Source: Gaiellasilicea sp039914895
Lineage (GTDB): Bacteria > Actinomycetota > Thermoleophilia > Gaiellales > Gaiellaceae
Length of the DNA stretch: 22,749 bases
NCBI GenBank assembly: GCA_039914895.1
Contig: JBDSOJ010000112.1
Span: forward strand, 1-22,749
Direction of reading: 5' to 3'
Both the position numbers and the translations under genes were made by a program. The notes beneath the pieces are model-generated. The model saw nothing but the letters and a program-made list of their open reading frames with translations. It was not told the DNA's origin and did not search any database. Positions 6,483 through 12,716 of this stretch are shown here, one piece after another; the first letter of the stretch is position 1, and each line of letters opens with the position of its first letter.

Positions 6483-7481
6483 ATGAATCGGCAGATCACG
6501 CTCGCCGCGCGGCCGGAGGGCTTCCCGCAGGAGTCGGACTTCGCGCTCGTCGAGTCGAAGGTACCGGCGGCCGGGCCGGGAGAGGTGCTCGTTCGCTCGC
6601 AGTGGCTCTCGCTCGACCCGTACATGCGCGGACGTATGAGCACCGCACGCTCGTATGCGCAGCCGACCGAGCTCGGGGAGCCGATGACCGGGCAGGTCGT
6701 GGGGGAGGTCGTCGAGAGCCAGGACTCGCGCTTCGCGCCCGGCGACACCGTCGTCGGCCAGCTCGGCTGGCAGGACTACGCGGTCGCTCGCGGCGGCACG
6801 CTGCGGAAGCTCGACCCGGCTTTGGCGCCGCCGCAGACGGCGCTGCACGTTCTCGGCGCGACCGGGCTGACCGCGTATTTCGGTCTCTTCGACGTCGGCA
6901 AGCCGAAGCCGGGGGACGCGGTCGCCGTCTCGGCAGCGTCGGGCGCGGTCGGCCAGATCGTCGGCCAGCTGGCGAAGATCGCGGGCTGTGGCCCGGTCGT
7001 CGGGCTCGCGGGGTCGCCGGAGAAGGTCGCCGACCTGACCGGGCTGTACGGCTACGACGTCGGGATCGACTACAAGCGCGACGACGTCAACGCGGCGCTG
7101 AAGGAGTCGTGCCCGAACGGCGTCGACGTCTACTTCGACAATGTCGGCGGCGCGCTCTCGGAGACGATCTTCCGCCGGCTCGCGCTCGGCGCGCGCGTGC
7201 CGATCTGTGGGCAGGTCTCCCAGTACAACCTCGCCGAGCCGGAGCTCGCGCCGCGGAACCTCGGCTTCCTGATCGTCTTCCGCGCCCGGCTCGAAGGGTT
7301 TCTCGTCAGCGACTACGTGCACCGCTTCCCGGAAGGCCTGCGGCGGCTCGGCGGCTGGCTCGCCGAGGGAAAGCTCACCTACCGCGAGGACGTGACCGAA
7401 GGGCTCGAGAACGCGCCGGCAGCGTTCATCGGCATGCTCCGCGGCGAAAACCGCGGCAAGGCGCTCGTCAAAGTCCTCTAG
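6483..7481 (+). CDS. NADP-dependent oxidoreductase, CurA/leukotriene B4 dehydrogenase-like (zinc-free MDR family)
   Basis: A 332-residue full-length medium-chain reductase predicted to reduce alpha,beta-unsaturated ketones or aldehydes with NADPH in the cytoplasm. Family marks are the substrate-side motif SLDPYMRGRMS (residues about 42-52), GEVVESQDSRFAPGDTVVG, the GATGLTAYFGL segment, and the Rossmann motif AASGAVGQIVGQLAKI for NADP. YFDNVGG and GQVSQYN follow, both typical of the CurA/PTGR group. The Cys/His/Asp pattern of zinc alcohol dehydrogenases is absent. GAGAGG eight bases upstream supports ATG 6483. It is divergent from the secreted-protein gene (100-base shared region) and convergent with the DUF72 gene. 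The exact substrate cannot be read from the sequence. Confidence 0.92.
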   Translation: MNRQITLAARPEGFPQESDFALVESKVPAAGPGEVLVRSQWLSLDPYMRGRMSTARSYAQPTELGEPMTGQVVGEVVESQDSRFAPGDTVVGQLGWQDYAVARGGTLRKLDPALAPPQTALHVLGATGLTAYFGLFDVGKPKPGDAVAVSAASGAVGQIVGQLAKIAGCGPVVGLAGSPEKVADLTGLYGYDVGIDYKRDDVNAALKESCPNGVDVYFDNVGGALSETIFRRLALGARVPICGQVSQYNLAEPELAPRNLGFLIVFRARLEGFLVSDYVHRFPEGLRRLGGWLAEGKLTYREDVTEGLENAPAAFIGMLRGENRGKALVKVL

Positions 7482-7500
7482 CGCTCCCTGCCCTCCGACC

Positions 7501-7562
7501 GGGGACAGTCCCGGGGACCGTCCCCGTCACGACAGTCCCCGTCACGAATGTGTCACGGGCAC
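7501..7562. repeat. GGGGAC/GTCCCC-GTCACG repeat element
   Basis: A compact repeat between two convergent genes. GGGGACAGTCCC is followed by GGGGACCGTCCCC (7513-7525, a perfect 6-bp inverted repeat around one base). Then come two direct copies of GTCCCCGTCACGA (7520-7532 and 7535-7547) and a diverged GTGTCACGGGCAC (7550-7562). It can fold into alternative hairpins and may serve as a bidirectional terminator. I recall similar elements scattered in other GC-rich soil genomes, but copy number here cannot be judged from one window. Confidence 0.7.
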
Positions 7563-8525
7563 GTTCGCGGCCGCGAGCGCCCGCCGCAGCATCAGGGCGT
7601 TCGCCGGCGCCTGCGCGACCTCGCCCTTCGCCGGATCGCCCGCGACCTCCTCGGGTTCCAGCCCTTCGAGGCCGGTCGCCGGCATCGCCGAGCGGCCATT
7701 GTTGTTGAACATCGCGTACACCGAATCCGTCTCGCCCGCGAGCTCGCGGAGCGGCTCGACCCACTCCTCGAGCTCCAGCTCGGAGTAGAGATAGTCGAAG
7801 CGCGCCGCGGCGCTGCCGGTGCGCTTGTTCCAGGTGCCCGCGTTGCGGCCGTGGAATCGGACGTACGCGGTGCCGCTCGTGCGCGCCACGACCGTCGGCA
7901 CGAGGTTCTTCGCCTCCGTCTTCGGCGCGTCGACGATCACATAGGTGGCGCCGATCGACTCCAGGAACGCCAGCGTCCGGTCGCGATTCTCCTCGTCGAG
8001 CCAGCTGCGATGGCGAAACTCGACGAGAGGCTCGTCGCCTCCGAGTTGCTCCACCGCCCACGCGAGATAGTCGAGCGAGGCCGGCTTGTGGACGACATAC
8101 GACGGGAACTGGAGCAGGATCCCGCCGAGCTTGCCGCGCTCCCGCAGCGGCTCCAGCGCCAGGTGGAAGCGGCGGAACACCTCCGCGCGGAGTTCCCGCG
8201 GCGGCCTGTCGACCCGGCCGCGCTCGTCGACGGGCATGACGTCGCGCAGGTCCTCGGGGAGCGACTCCAGCTTGACCGGGTGGCGGGTCATCAGCCCGAA
8301 TGCCTTCACGTGCATCGTGAACCCGGCCGGTGTCCGTTCCGCCCAGTTCGCGACCAGCGCGGCGTCCGGAAGCCGGTAGTAGGTCGAGTTTGCCTCGACC
8401 GTGTCGAAGCGCTCGGCGTAGTGACGGATCCGGGCCTCGCCCGAGCGGACGTGCCTTGGATACCAGACCTTCGTCAGCGTCTCGTCGGCCCAGGAGCAGG
8501 TACCGACGCGAACGGTGGCGCTCAT
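7542..8525 (-). CDS. DUF72 (YecE-family) protein
   Basis: A 327-residue member of the DUF72 family, a TIM-barrel-like fold of unestablished biochemical role. Recognised by the opening VRVGTCSWADETL, FDTVEANSTYYRLP, FTMHVKAFGLMTRHP, GKLGGILLQFPSYV, PLVEFRHRSW, GTAYVRFHGRNAGTW and YAMFNNNGRSAMP, in the expected order. Length is in the normal upper range. The start ATG 8525 gives the expected N-terminus just before VRVGTCSW. The last residues (VPVTHS) and the stop are encoded by the GTCACGGGCAC/GTCCCC repeat, so the C-terminus may have been changed by repeat insertion. It lies 39 bases after the glycoside hydrolase gene on the same strand. Family is sure; function unknown. Confidence 0.92.
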   Translation of the reverse strand: MSATVRVGTCSWADETLTKVWYPRHVRSGEARIRHYAERFDTVEANSTYYRLPDAALVANWAERTPAGFTMHVKAFGLMTRHPVKLESLPEDLRDVMPVDERGRVDRPPRELRAEVFRRFHLALEPLRERGKLGGILLQFPSYVVHKPASLDYLAWAVEQLGGDEPLVEFRHRSWLDEENRDRTLAFLESIGATYVIVDAPKTEAKNLVPTVVARTSGTAYVRFHGRNAGTWNKRTGSAAARFDYLYSELELEEWVEPLRELAGETDSVYAMFNNNGRSAMPATGLEGLEPEEVAGDPAKGEVAQAPANALMLRRALAAANVPVTHS

Positions 8526-8564
8526 CCCGCGATCGTAGACCGCAGGATGAGCGCCCGTCCGGTG

Positions 8565-9980
8565 CTACGAGGCGACGATCGTCAGCTCGCGCGAGGCGAG
8601 CCCGCCGTTGGCGGTGTTGGCCTCGAGGCGCACGACATAGGTCGTCTTCTTCGCGGGCCGGAAGCCCACGAGGCGGAAGCGCGCGATCGCGTCGGGCCCG
8701 AGCGTCGTCGCCGGCTGCCCCGTCGCGACCATCTTGCCGCGGAGATAGACCCGGAAGTTGATCCCGATCGTGTCGCCGGAGCGGAGGTTTGCGGCGAGCT
8801 CCCGCAGAGGGACAGCGACGGCAGGCGCCACGATCCCGCCGCTAACGCGCAGCAGCGGATTCCTCGCGTCGACCGACTTCGCGGCGTTGCGGAAGCTGGC
8901 GAGCGCAGGCTTTGCAGCGCCGCTCTTCGTCAGCAGACCGCTCTGCCAGACACTCGTCTCGTCGTCCCGGAAGATGAACCAGACGAACATGTCGACCCGC
9001 GGATCCTTCTTCGCGAGCCCGATCGCCTGCGCGGCGTAGCTGGCCTGCTGGGCGCGCGAGACGCCGTTCGGCTCACCGTCCTGCTTCGTCTCGTGGCCGT
9101 ACTCGGTGATCCAGATCCGGACGCCCTTGCGCTTGAACCACGTGTCGAGCGACTGCTCGAAGCGCGTGAGCGAGGACAACGTCACGTTCGGCCACTTCAC
9201 CTTCTGCGTCGGCTTCAGGTATTGCGGCGTCGGATACGGATGGTGCGCCCACGCGGAGAACTTCAGCCGAGAATTGGCGGCGGCGACGAGCTGCGCGAAG
9301 CGGCCCGGCGAGTGCGTATCCGACTTGCCGTTCAGCTTCTTGTCGCGCCCGTGCGAGGACGTCGAGCCGATCGCGACCTGCGCGCTCGAGTTGCCCGCCT
9401 TGATCCCGGCGTAGGCGGCCGCGTACATCTTCGCGTAGAGCCGCGGGCCGACCGAGCGCCCCTGGGCGTCGAACTGCGGCGAGAGGAAGAGCTGCAGGTT
9501 CGACTCGTTCCAGACTGAGTAGCGGCCGACGAACGGGTACTGCGCGTACCGCCCGGAGTAGCGGGCCGCGACGGCGCGAGAGAAATTTTGCAGGTCGCTG
9601 ACGCGCGTGGGCACGTTGTTCGGCGTCTTGCCGGCGTTTGCCCACTTGGGGGTGCCCCAGATCGTGATGATCACTTCCAGCCCGCGTTGCTGCGCATTGC
9701 GGACGAGCTCGTCGATGTCGGCGAAGCGGTATCCAGGATCGAGGGGGTTCGCCGCGTCGGCCGGCCGGGTCGGCGCGGTCTTCGACCAGTCGACGAGGGT
9801 GCGCACGATCGTGGCGTTGGCGCCGCGCGCCTCGTCGAGCACCTCGGCGCGGTTGTCGTTCCAGCGGAAGGCGACGTCGTCATGGAAGCCGACGTACATC
9901 CGCGGCGCCGAGCTTGCGACCGCCGGTGAAAGCAGTGCTGCAAGGGCCGCGACGACGATGAGCTGCGTCACTCGTTTCAC
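8565..9980 (-). CDS. Secreted clan GH-A glycoside hydrolase (GH5/GH39-like) with C-terminal beta-sandwich
   Basis: A 471-residue predicted secreted enzyme acting on a polysaccharide or glycoside. The GTG start at 9980 is chosen because AAGGAG lies seven bases upstream; it gives the signal peptide MKRVTQLIVVAALAALLS with cleavage after ASSA. The barrel (about 28-350) shows RTLVDWSKTAP, VIITIWGTPKW, the acid/base motif YSVWNESN (Glu159), SAWAHHPYPTP and the nucleophile motif RIWITEYG (Glu293). These are the clan GH-A catalytic pair about 134 residues apart. The last ~100 residues look like an all-beta accessory domain. It lies between the sigma-factor gene and the DUF72 gene on the same strand. 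Enzyme class is confident; family number and substrate are not resolved. Confidence 0.87.
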   Translation of the reverse strand: MKRVTQLIVVAALAALLSPAVASSAPRMYVGFHDDVAFRWNDNRAEVLDEARGANATIVRTLVDWSKTAPTRPADAANPLDPGYRFADIDELVRNAQQRGLEVIITIWGTPKWANAGKTPNNVPTRVSDLQNFSRAVAARYSGRYAQYPFVGRYSVWNESNLQLFLSPQFDAQGRSVGPRLYAKMYAAAYAGIKAGNSSAQVAIGSTSSHGRDKKLNGKSDTHSPGRFAQLVAAANSRLKFSAWAHHPYPTPQYLKPTQKVKWPNVTLSSLTRFEQSLDTWFKRKGVRIWITEYGHETKQDGEPNGVSRAQQASYAAQAIGLAKKDPRVDMFVWFIFRDDETSVWQSGLLTKSGAAKPALASFRNAAKSVDARNPLLRVSGGIVAPAVAVPLRELAANLRSGDTIGINFRVYLRGKMVATGQPATTLGPDAIARFRLVGFRPAKKTTYVVRLEANTANGGLASRELTIVAS

Positions 9981-10024
9981 AGGCAATCTCCTTTGCAAAA
10001 GGTACGGGATGGCAACGTAGCGGC

Positions 10025-10051
10025 CCCGTGTGAGGAGGGTGTTAGCACGGG
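10025..10051 (-). terminator. Hairpin downstream of the sigma-factor gene
   Basis: CCCGTG (10025-10030) and CACGGG (10046-10051) can pair across a 15-base loop in the 101-base gap between the sigma-factor stop and the glycoside hydrolase start. There is no T-run. It could be a weak terminator separating the two genes; the evidence is only pairing and position. Confidence 0.3.
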
Positions 10052-10081
10052 CAGCGCCGGCTCTCGAGCTCGGTCTCGGCG

Positions 10082-11122
10082 TCAGGCAGCCGGGCGGAAC
10101 GATTCGATCTCGCGCGAGACGGCGAGCCGCTCGAGCGCGGTCGCCTCAATCTGGCGAACCCGCTCACGGGTGATTCCGAGCTGCCGGCCGATCTCCTCCA
10201 GCGATTGAGGCGCCTCCACGCCAAGCCCGTAGCGCAGCTTGAGCACTGTCCGCTCCCGGTCTGGAAGCCGCTCGAGCGCCTTGTGCAGCGTCGCTTCGGT
10301 GAGGCTGATCTCGACCTCCTCCGCAACGCCGATCTCGGCGACGCCCACGAGATCGCCGATCGAGGCGTCGTTGTCGTCGCCCAGCGGCTTGTCGAGGCTC
10401 GTCACGGCGCGCGCAGCCTGCCGCACCTCGATCAGGTGCTTGACCGAGATCTTCGAGGCCTCGGAGACCTCCTCGTCGGTCGGCGGCCGGCCGAGCTTCA
10501 CGAGCAGATCGCGTTCCGCTCGCCCGATCTTCTGCTCGCGGTCGGCGATGTGGACGGGGATGCGGATCGTGCGCGACTTGTTCGCGACGCCGCGCTGAAC
10601 CGCCTGCCTGATCCACCAGGTGGCGTAGGTCGAGAACTTGAAACCGCGGCGCCAGTCGAACTTCTCGACGGCGCGAATCAGCCCGATCACGCCCTCCTGG
10701 ATCAGGTCGAGCAGCGAGAGCCCGTGCCCCTGGTAGCGCTTCGCGATCGAGACGACGAGGCGGAGATTGGAGTTGATCATCCGGTTCTTGGCGTCGAGGT
10801 CGCCGCGCTCGACCTTCTTCGCGAGCTCGACCTCCTCGGCAGCGGTCAGAAGCGGAAAACGGCCGGCCTCGTTGAGGAAGAGCTGGAGCGAGTCCGTGGT
10901 CGCCGCGGCGAGGTCGCCGTTGACGTAGGTGGCGTCGACGGCGGTCGCCCGCCCGCAGTCGTCGCTGAGGCTGATCCCCCGTTCCTCGAGCTCCTGGTAG
11001 AGCGCCTCGAGCTCCCCGTCCTCGAGCTCGAGCTCCTGGACCGCGGCGCTGAACTCCGAGAGGTTGAGACAGCCGGCCTCTTCGCCGGCATCGAGCATGG
11101 GTGCGATCGTCTCACGGAGCAT
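10082..11122 (-). CDS. RNA polymerase sigma factor, RpoD family (sigma-70 group 1/2)
   Basis: A 346-residue sigma factor that directs RNA polymerase to promoters. An N-terminal region-1.1-like helical segment (about 20-52, LSEFSAAVQELELEDGELEA) is present. Region 1.2 begins at DSLQLFLNEAGRFPLLT (77-93). Region 2 contains LLDLIQEGVIGLIRAVEKFD (137-156) and FKFSTYATWWIRQAVQRG (161-178), the core-binding and -10-recognition parts. Region 3 follows, and region 4.2 carries the helix-turn-helix SLEEIGRQLGITRERVRQIE for the -35. All main regions are intact, so it should be active. Whether it is the primary sigma or a close paralogue cannot be told here. Divergent from the secreted-protein pair across 167 bases. 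Confidence 0.93.
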   Translation of the reverse strand: MLRETIAPMLDAGEEAGCLNLSEFSAAVQELELEDGELEALYQELEERGISLSDDCGRATAVDATYVNGDLAAATTDSLQLFLNEAGRFPLLTAAEEVELAKKVERGDLDAKNRMINSNLRLVVSIAKRYQGHGLSLLDLIQEGVIGLIRAVEKFDWRRGFKFSTYATWWIRQAVQRGVANKSRTIRIPVHIADREQKIGRAERDLLVKLGRPPTDEEVSEASKISVKHLIEVRQAARAVTSLDKPLGDDNDASIGDLVGVAEIGVAEEVEISLTEATLHKALERLPDRERTVLKLRYGLGVEAPQSLEEIGRQLGITRERVRQIEATALERLAVSREIESFRPAA

Positions 11123-11289
11123 TCACTTGTGCCTTCCCGCGGCGGGTCGACCGTAACCCCTGGCCGAAACGGACATCTGGCGCCGGGGCCTCGCTTTTGC
11201 AATCGTGACGAAGTTGGCACGGTTCCGTTTCCCACCTGTTCGAGCCGCCTCCCTAGCGTGGATCGTGTTGTCGAATAGGAGGTTAGGAG

Positions 11290-11766
11290 ATGCAGAAAGT
11301 CTCCGTGCGAGGTGTGCTCGCTCTCCTGCCGGTACTCGCTGCTTTGGCGGGAGCCGGTGGGGTCGAGGCCCACACCCTCGTCGGGTCCGGAAACGTGTAC
11401 GACAACGGGAATCAGTGCGTGTACAACTGGACGTCACAAGCCCACTCGTACAACGCGGTGGTCGTTCAGTCGCTCACGAACACGCCGCCGTTGCAGTTCC
11501 CGGTGTCGAACTGCACGTACCGGAACTCGAAACCGAACGGTTATCTCGCCGGGCGCTGGCAGTCGTGGAAGTGGGGGTCGAATGTCGGCGCCTGGGTCCT
11601 CTGCGGAACGCAGGGTTGGAACTACGGCGGAGGCTATGAGCTGAGCGTCGGTCGCGGCACATCGGGATGCGGCGGTGGCTACTACCTCCTCCACGGGGGC
11701 GCGTACGTCCACAACGGCGGCTGGCTCGGCGGGTGGATTACCACGAACTACGAGTGGCTCTGGTGA
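11290..11766 (+). CDS. Small secreted Gly/Trp/Tyr-rich protein with four cysteines, unknown function
   Basis: A 158-residue protein not recognised by me. ATAGGAGGTTAGGAG immediately upstream gives a very strong ribosome-binding site for ATG 11290. The N-terminus VRGVLALLPVLAALAGAGG is a signal peptide, cleaved near VEA-HT. The mature part (about 130 residues) has four Cys (in NQCVYNW, SNCTYRN, WVLCGTQG and GCGGGYY), enough for two disulfides, and many Gly, Trp, Tyr and Asn, ending in NYEWLW. The composition resembles small extracellular beta proteins or surface-binding domains. The stop is followed at once by a second exported protein, so the two are one operon. A TAGCGT at 11254-11259 is a possible -10. 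Real gene: confident. Confidence 0.85.
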   Translation: MQKVSVRGVLALLPVLAALAGAGGVEAHTLVGSGNVYDNGNQCVYNWTSQAHSYNAVVVQSLTNTPPLQFPVSNCTYRNSKPNGYLAGRWQSWKWGSNVGAWVLCGTQGWNYGGGYELSVGRGTSGCGGGYYLLHGGAYVHNGGWLGGWITTNYEWLW

Positions 11767-11771
11767 GGGGG

Positions 11772-12131
11772 ATGACGAAGATGAAGCAGCGACTCATGGC
11801 TCTTGCGGTCGCCGGCGTGATGGCGGCCGCACTTGGAGTTGGCTACGCCGCCTCGACTGGACACGAGCGGCCGACACACATGCCCGATCCGACGGCGGAG
11901 GAGGTGTACGTGGCCGGGCCGGACGGTGAGGCGTTGAAGTGCAACGGCAAGCTCGCGAAGGTGAACCGATCTCAGCTCGGCGGCACGACGCCGCCGCTCA
12001 CGCCCGAGGAGGCGGCAAAGCGGAGCGTCCTCACGCAACCACGGGTGAAGGTCGCGCGTTGCGAGCGGGCGAAAGGCCGGGAGACCGGCCGCGTGGTCTT
12101 CGTCGATCAAGCAACAGCGGACGGTTCATAG
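11772..12131 (+). CDS. Small exported protein, unknown function, partner of the preceding gene
   Basis: A 119-residue protein. The N-terminus MTKMKQRLMALAVAGVMAAALGVGYAAS is a signal peptide or membrane anchor. The remainder is hydrophilic, with two Cys (LKCNGK and VARCERA), a Pro-rich GGTTPPLTPEEAAKR segment and a basic middle. Three starts are possible: GTG 11763, which overlaps the preceding TGA; ATG 11772; and ATG 11781, best spaced from GAGGGGG at 11765-11771. I use 11772. The five-base gap to the upstream gene implies co-transcription and perhaps joint export. I do not recognise a family. A long hairpin follows at 12142. Confidence 0.75.
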   Translation: MTKMKQRLMALAVAGVMAAALGVGYAASTGHERPTHMPDPTAEEVYVAGPDGEALKCNGKLAKVNRSQLGGTTPPLTPEEAAKRSVLTQPRVKVARCERAKGRETGRVVFVDQATADGS

Positions 12132-12141
12132 GCGGTAATCC

Positions 12142-12185
12142 GTGTCGAGGGTGGGCGGCGGGCTCGTGCGCCCACCCCTCGATAC
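12142..12185 (+). terminator. Long hairpin after the secreted-protein pair
   Basis: TCGAGGGTGGGCG (12145-12157) pairs with CGCCCAC-C-CCTCGA (12169-12182) through 13 pairs with a single bulged C12176. Three further pairs at the base extend it to 12142/12185, with an 11-base loop. The stem is far stronger than expected by chance. No T-run follows. It probably ends the transcript of the two secreted proteins, and its right foot overlaps the candidate -10 of the next operon. Confidence 0.65.
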
Positions 12186-12188
12186 ACT
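12183..12188 (+). promoter_or_regulatory. Candidate -10 for leaderless transcription of the next gene
   Basis: TACACT (four of six matches to TATAAT) ends six bases before the GTG at 12195, so the start site would fall on the start codon itself. No Shine-Dalgarno sequence precedes that GTG, as expected for a leaderless mRNA. The -35 region is inside the hairpin and not recognisable. Confidence 0.5.
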
Positions 12189-12194
12189 CACCGG

Positions 12195-12446
12195 GTGCTC
12201 TGGGAGCTCGTATTCATGCTCGTGATCCTGAAGATCCCGGTTGTCTACCTCTGTGTCGTCGTCTGGTGGGCGATCAGGGCCGAGCCTCAACCGCTCGAGG
12301 GGGCGGGGCGGCTGGTGGCAGCGGGGCCGCGCGCGCCCGATTGCGATTGGCGACGGCGCCGCGCCGATCTGCGCCGACGCAGGCCTTGTCCGCGCGGCGG
12401 CGGGCCCGGACGCGTCGCACATGTGCGGGGTAGGGTGCGGGCGTGA
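12195..12446 (+). CDS. Small single-pass membrane protein with Arg-rich tail
   Basis: An 83-residue protein starting at GTG 12195. The N-terminus LWELVFMLVILKIPVVYLC continues as VVVWWAIRAEPQ, one membrane helix. After a short linker the C-terminal half is strongly basic (about 13 Arg from residue 53), probably cytoplasmic and able to touch lipid head groups or nucleic acid. I believe similar small proteins with a WELVFMLV..KIPVVYL..WWA helix and an Arg-rich end occur beside odhA in related Thermoleophilia, but I cannot verify this. The stop overlaps the next gene (GTGA at 12443). Function unknown. Confidence 0.72.
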   Translation: MLWELVFMLVILKIPVVYLCVVVWWAIRAEPQPLEGAGRLVAAGPRAPDCDWRRRRADLRRRRPCPRGGGPGRVAHVRGRVRA

Positions 12447-12712
12447 GTTCGTACGAGAGCAGCGACGCGCACCGCTGGTCGACCGCCGACACCGTCGCCG
12501 GCTTCCTGGCCACGCTGTCGATCTTCGCGAGCGCGCTCGGATTGATCTGGCGGCCGGTACGGCTCGTCCCGTTCGCGATCGTGATCGCGCTGATCGCCGC
12601 GCGCATGTCGGCCCGCAACGAGCGGATCGCCTTGTACGCCGTGATTGCGGGCGTGATCTGCTGGACGGTCGGGATGACGATCGCGGTCGTGACCAAGAAT
12701 CCGCTCTACTAG
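12443..12712 (+). CDS. Small multi-pass membrane protein, unknown function
   Basis: An 89-residue protein starting at GTG 12443, whose last two bases begin the TGA of the preceding gene, so the two are translationally coupled. A polar N-terminus of about 15 residues (SSYESSDAHRWS) is followed by three hydrophobic helices: VAGFLATLSIFASALGLI, LVPFAIVIALIAA, and LYAVIAGVICWTVGMTIAVV. Short basic loops (RPVR, RMSARNER) separate them. It ends four bases before odhA. No catalytic motif is visible. I do not recognise the family beyond a general small inner-membrane protein. Confidence 0.78.
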   Translation: MSSYESSDAHRWSTADTVAGFLATLSIFASALGLIWRPVRLVPFAIVIALIAARMSARNERIALYAVIAGVICWTVGMTIAVVTKNPLY

Positions 12713-12716
12713 CGCT

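Noticed and set aside
11213..11232. TTGGCACGG resembling the -24 part of a sigma-54 promoter
   Set aside because: The required GC at the -12 position is absent at the correct spacing, and no sigma-54 activator is nearby.
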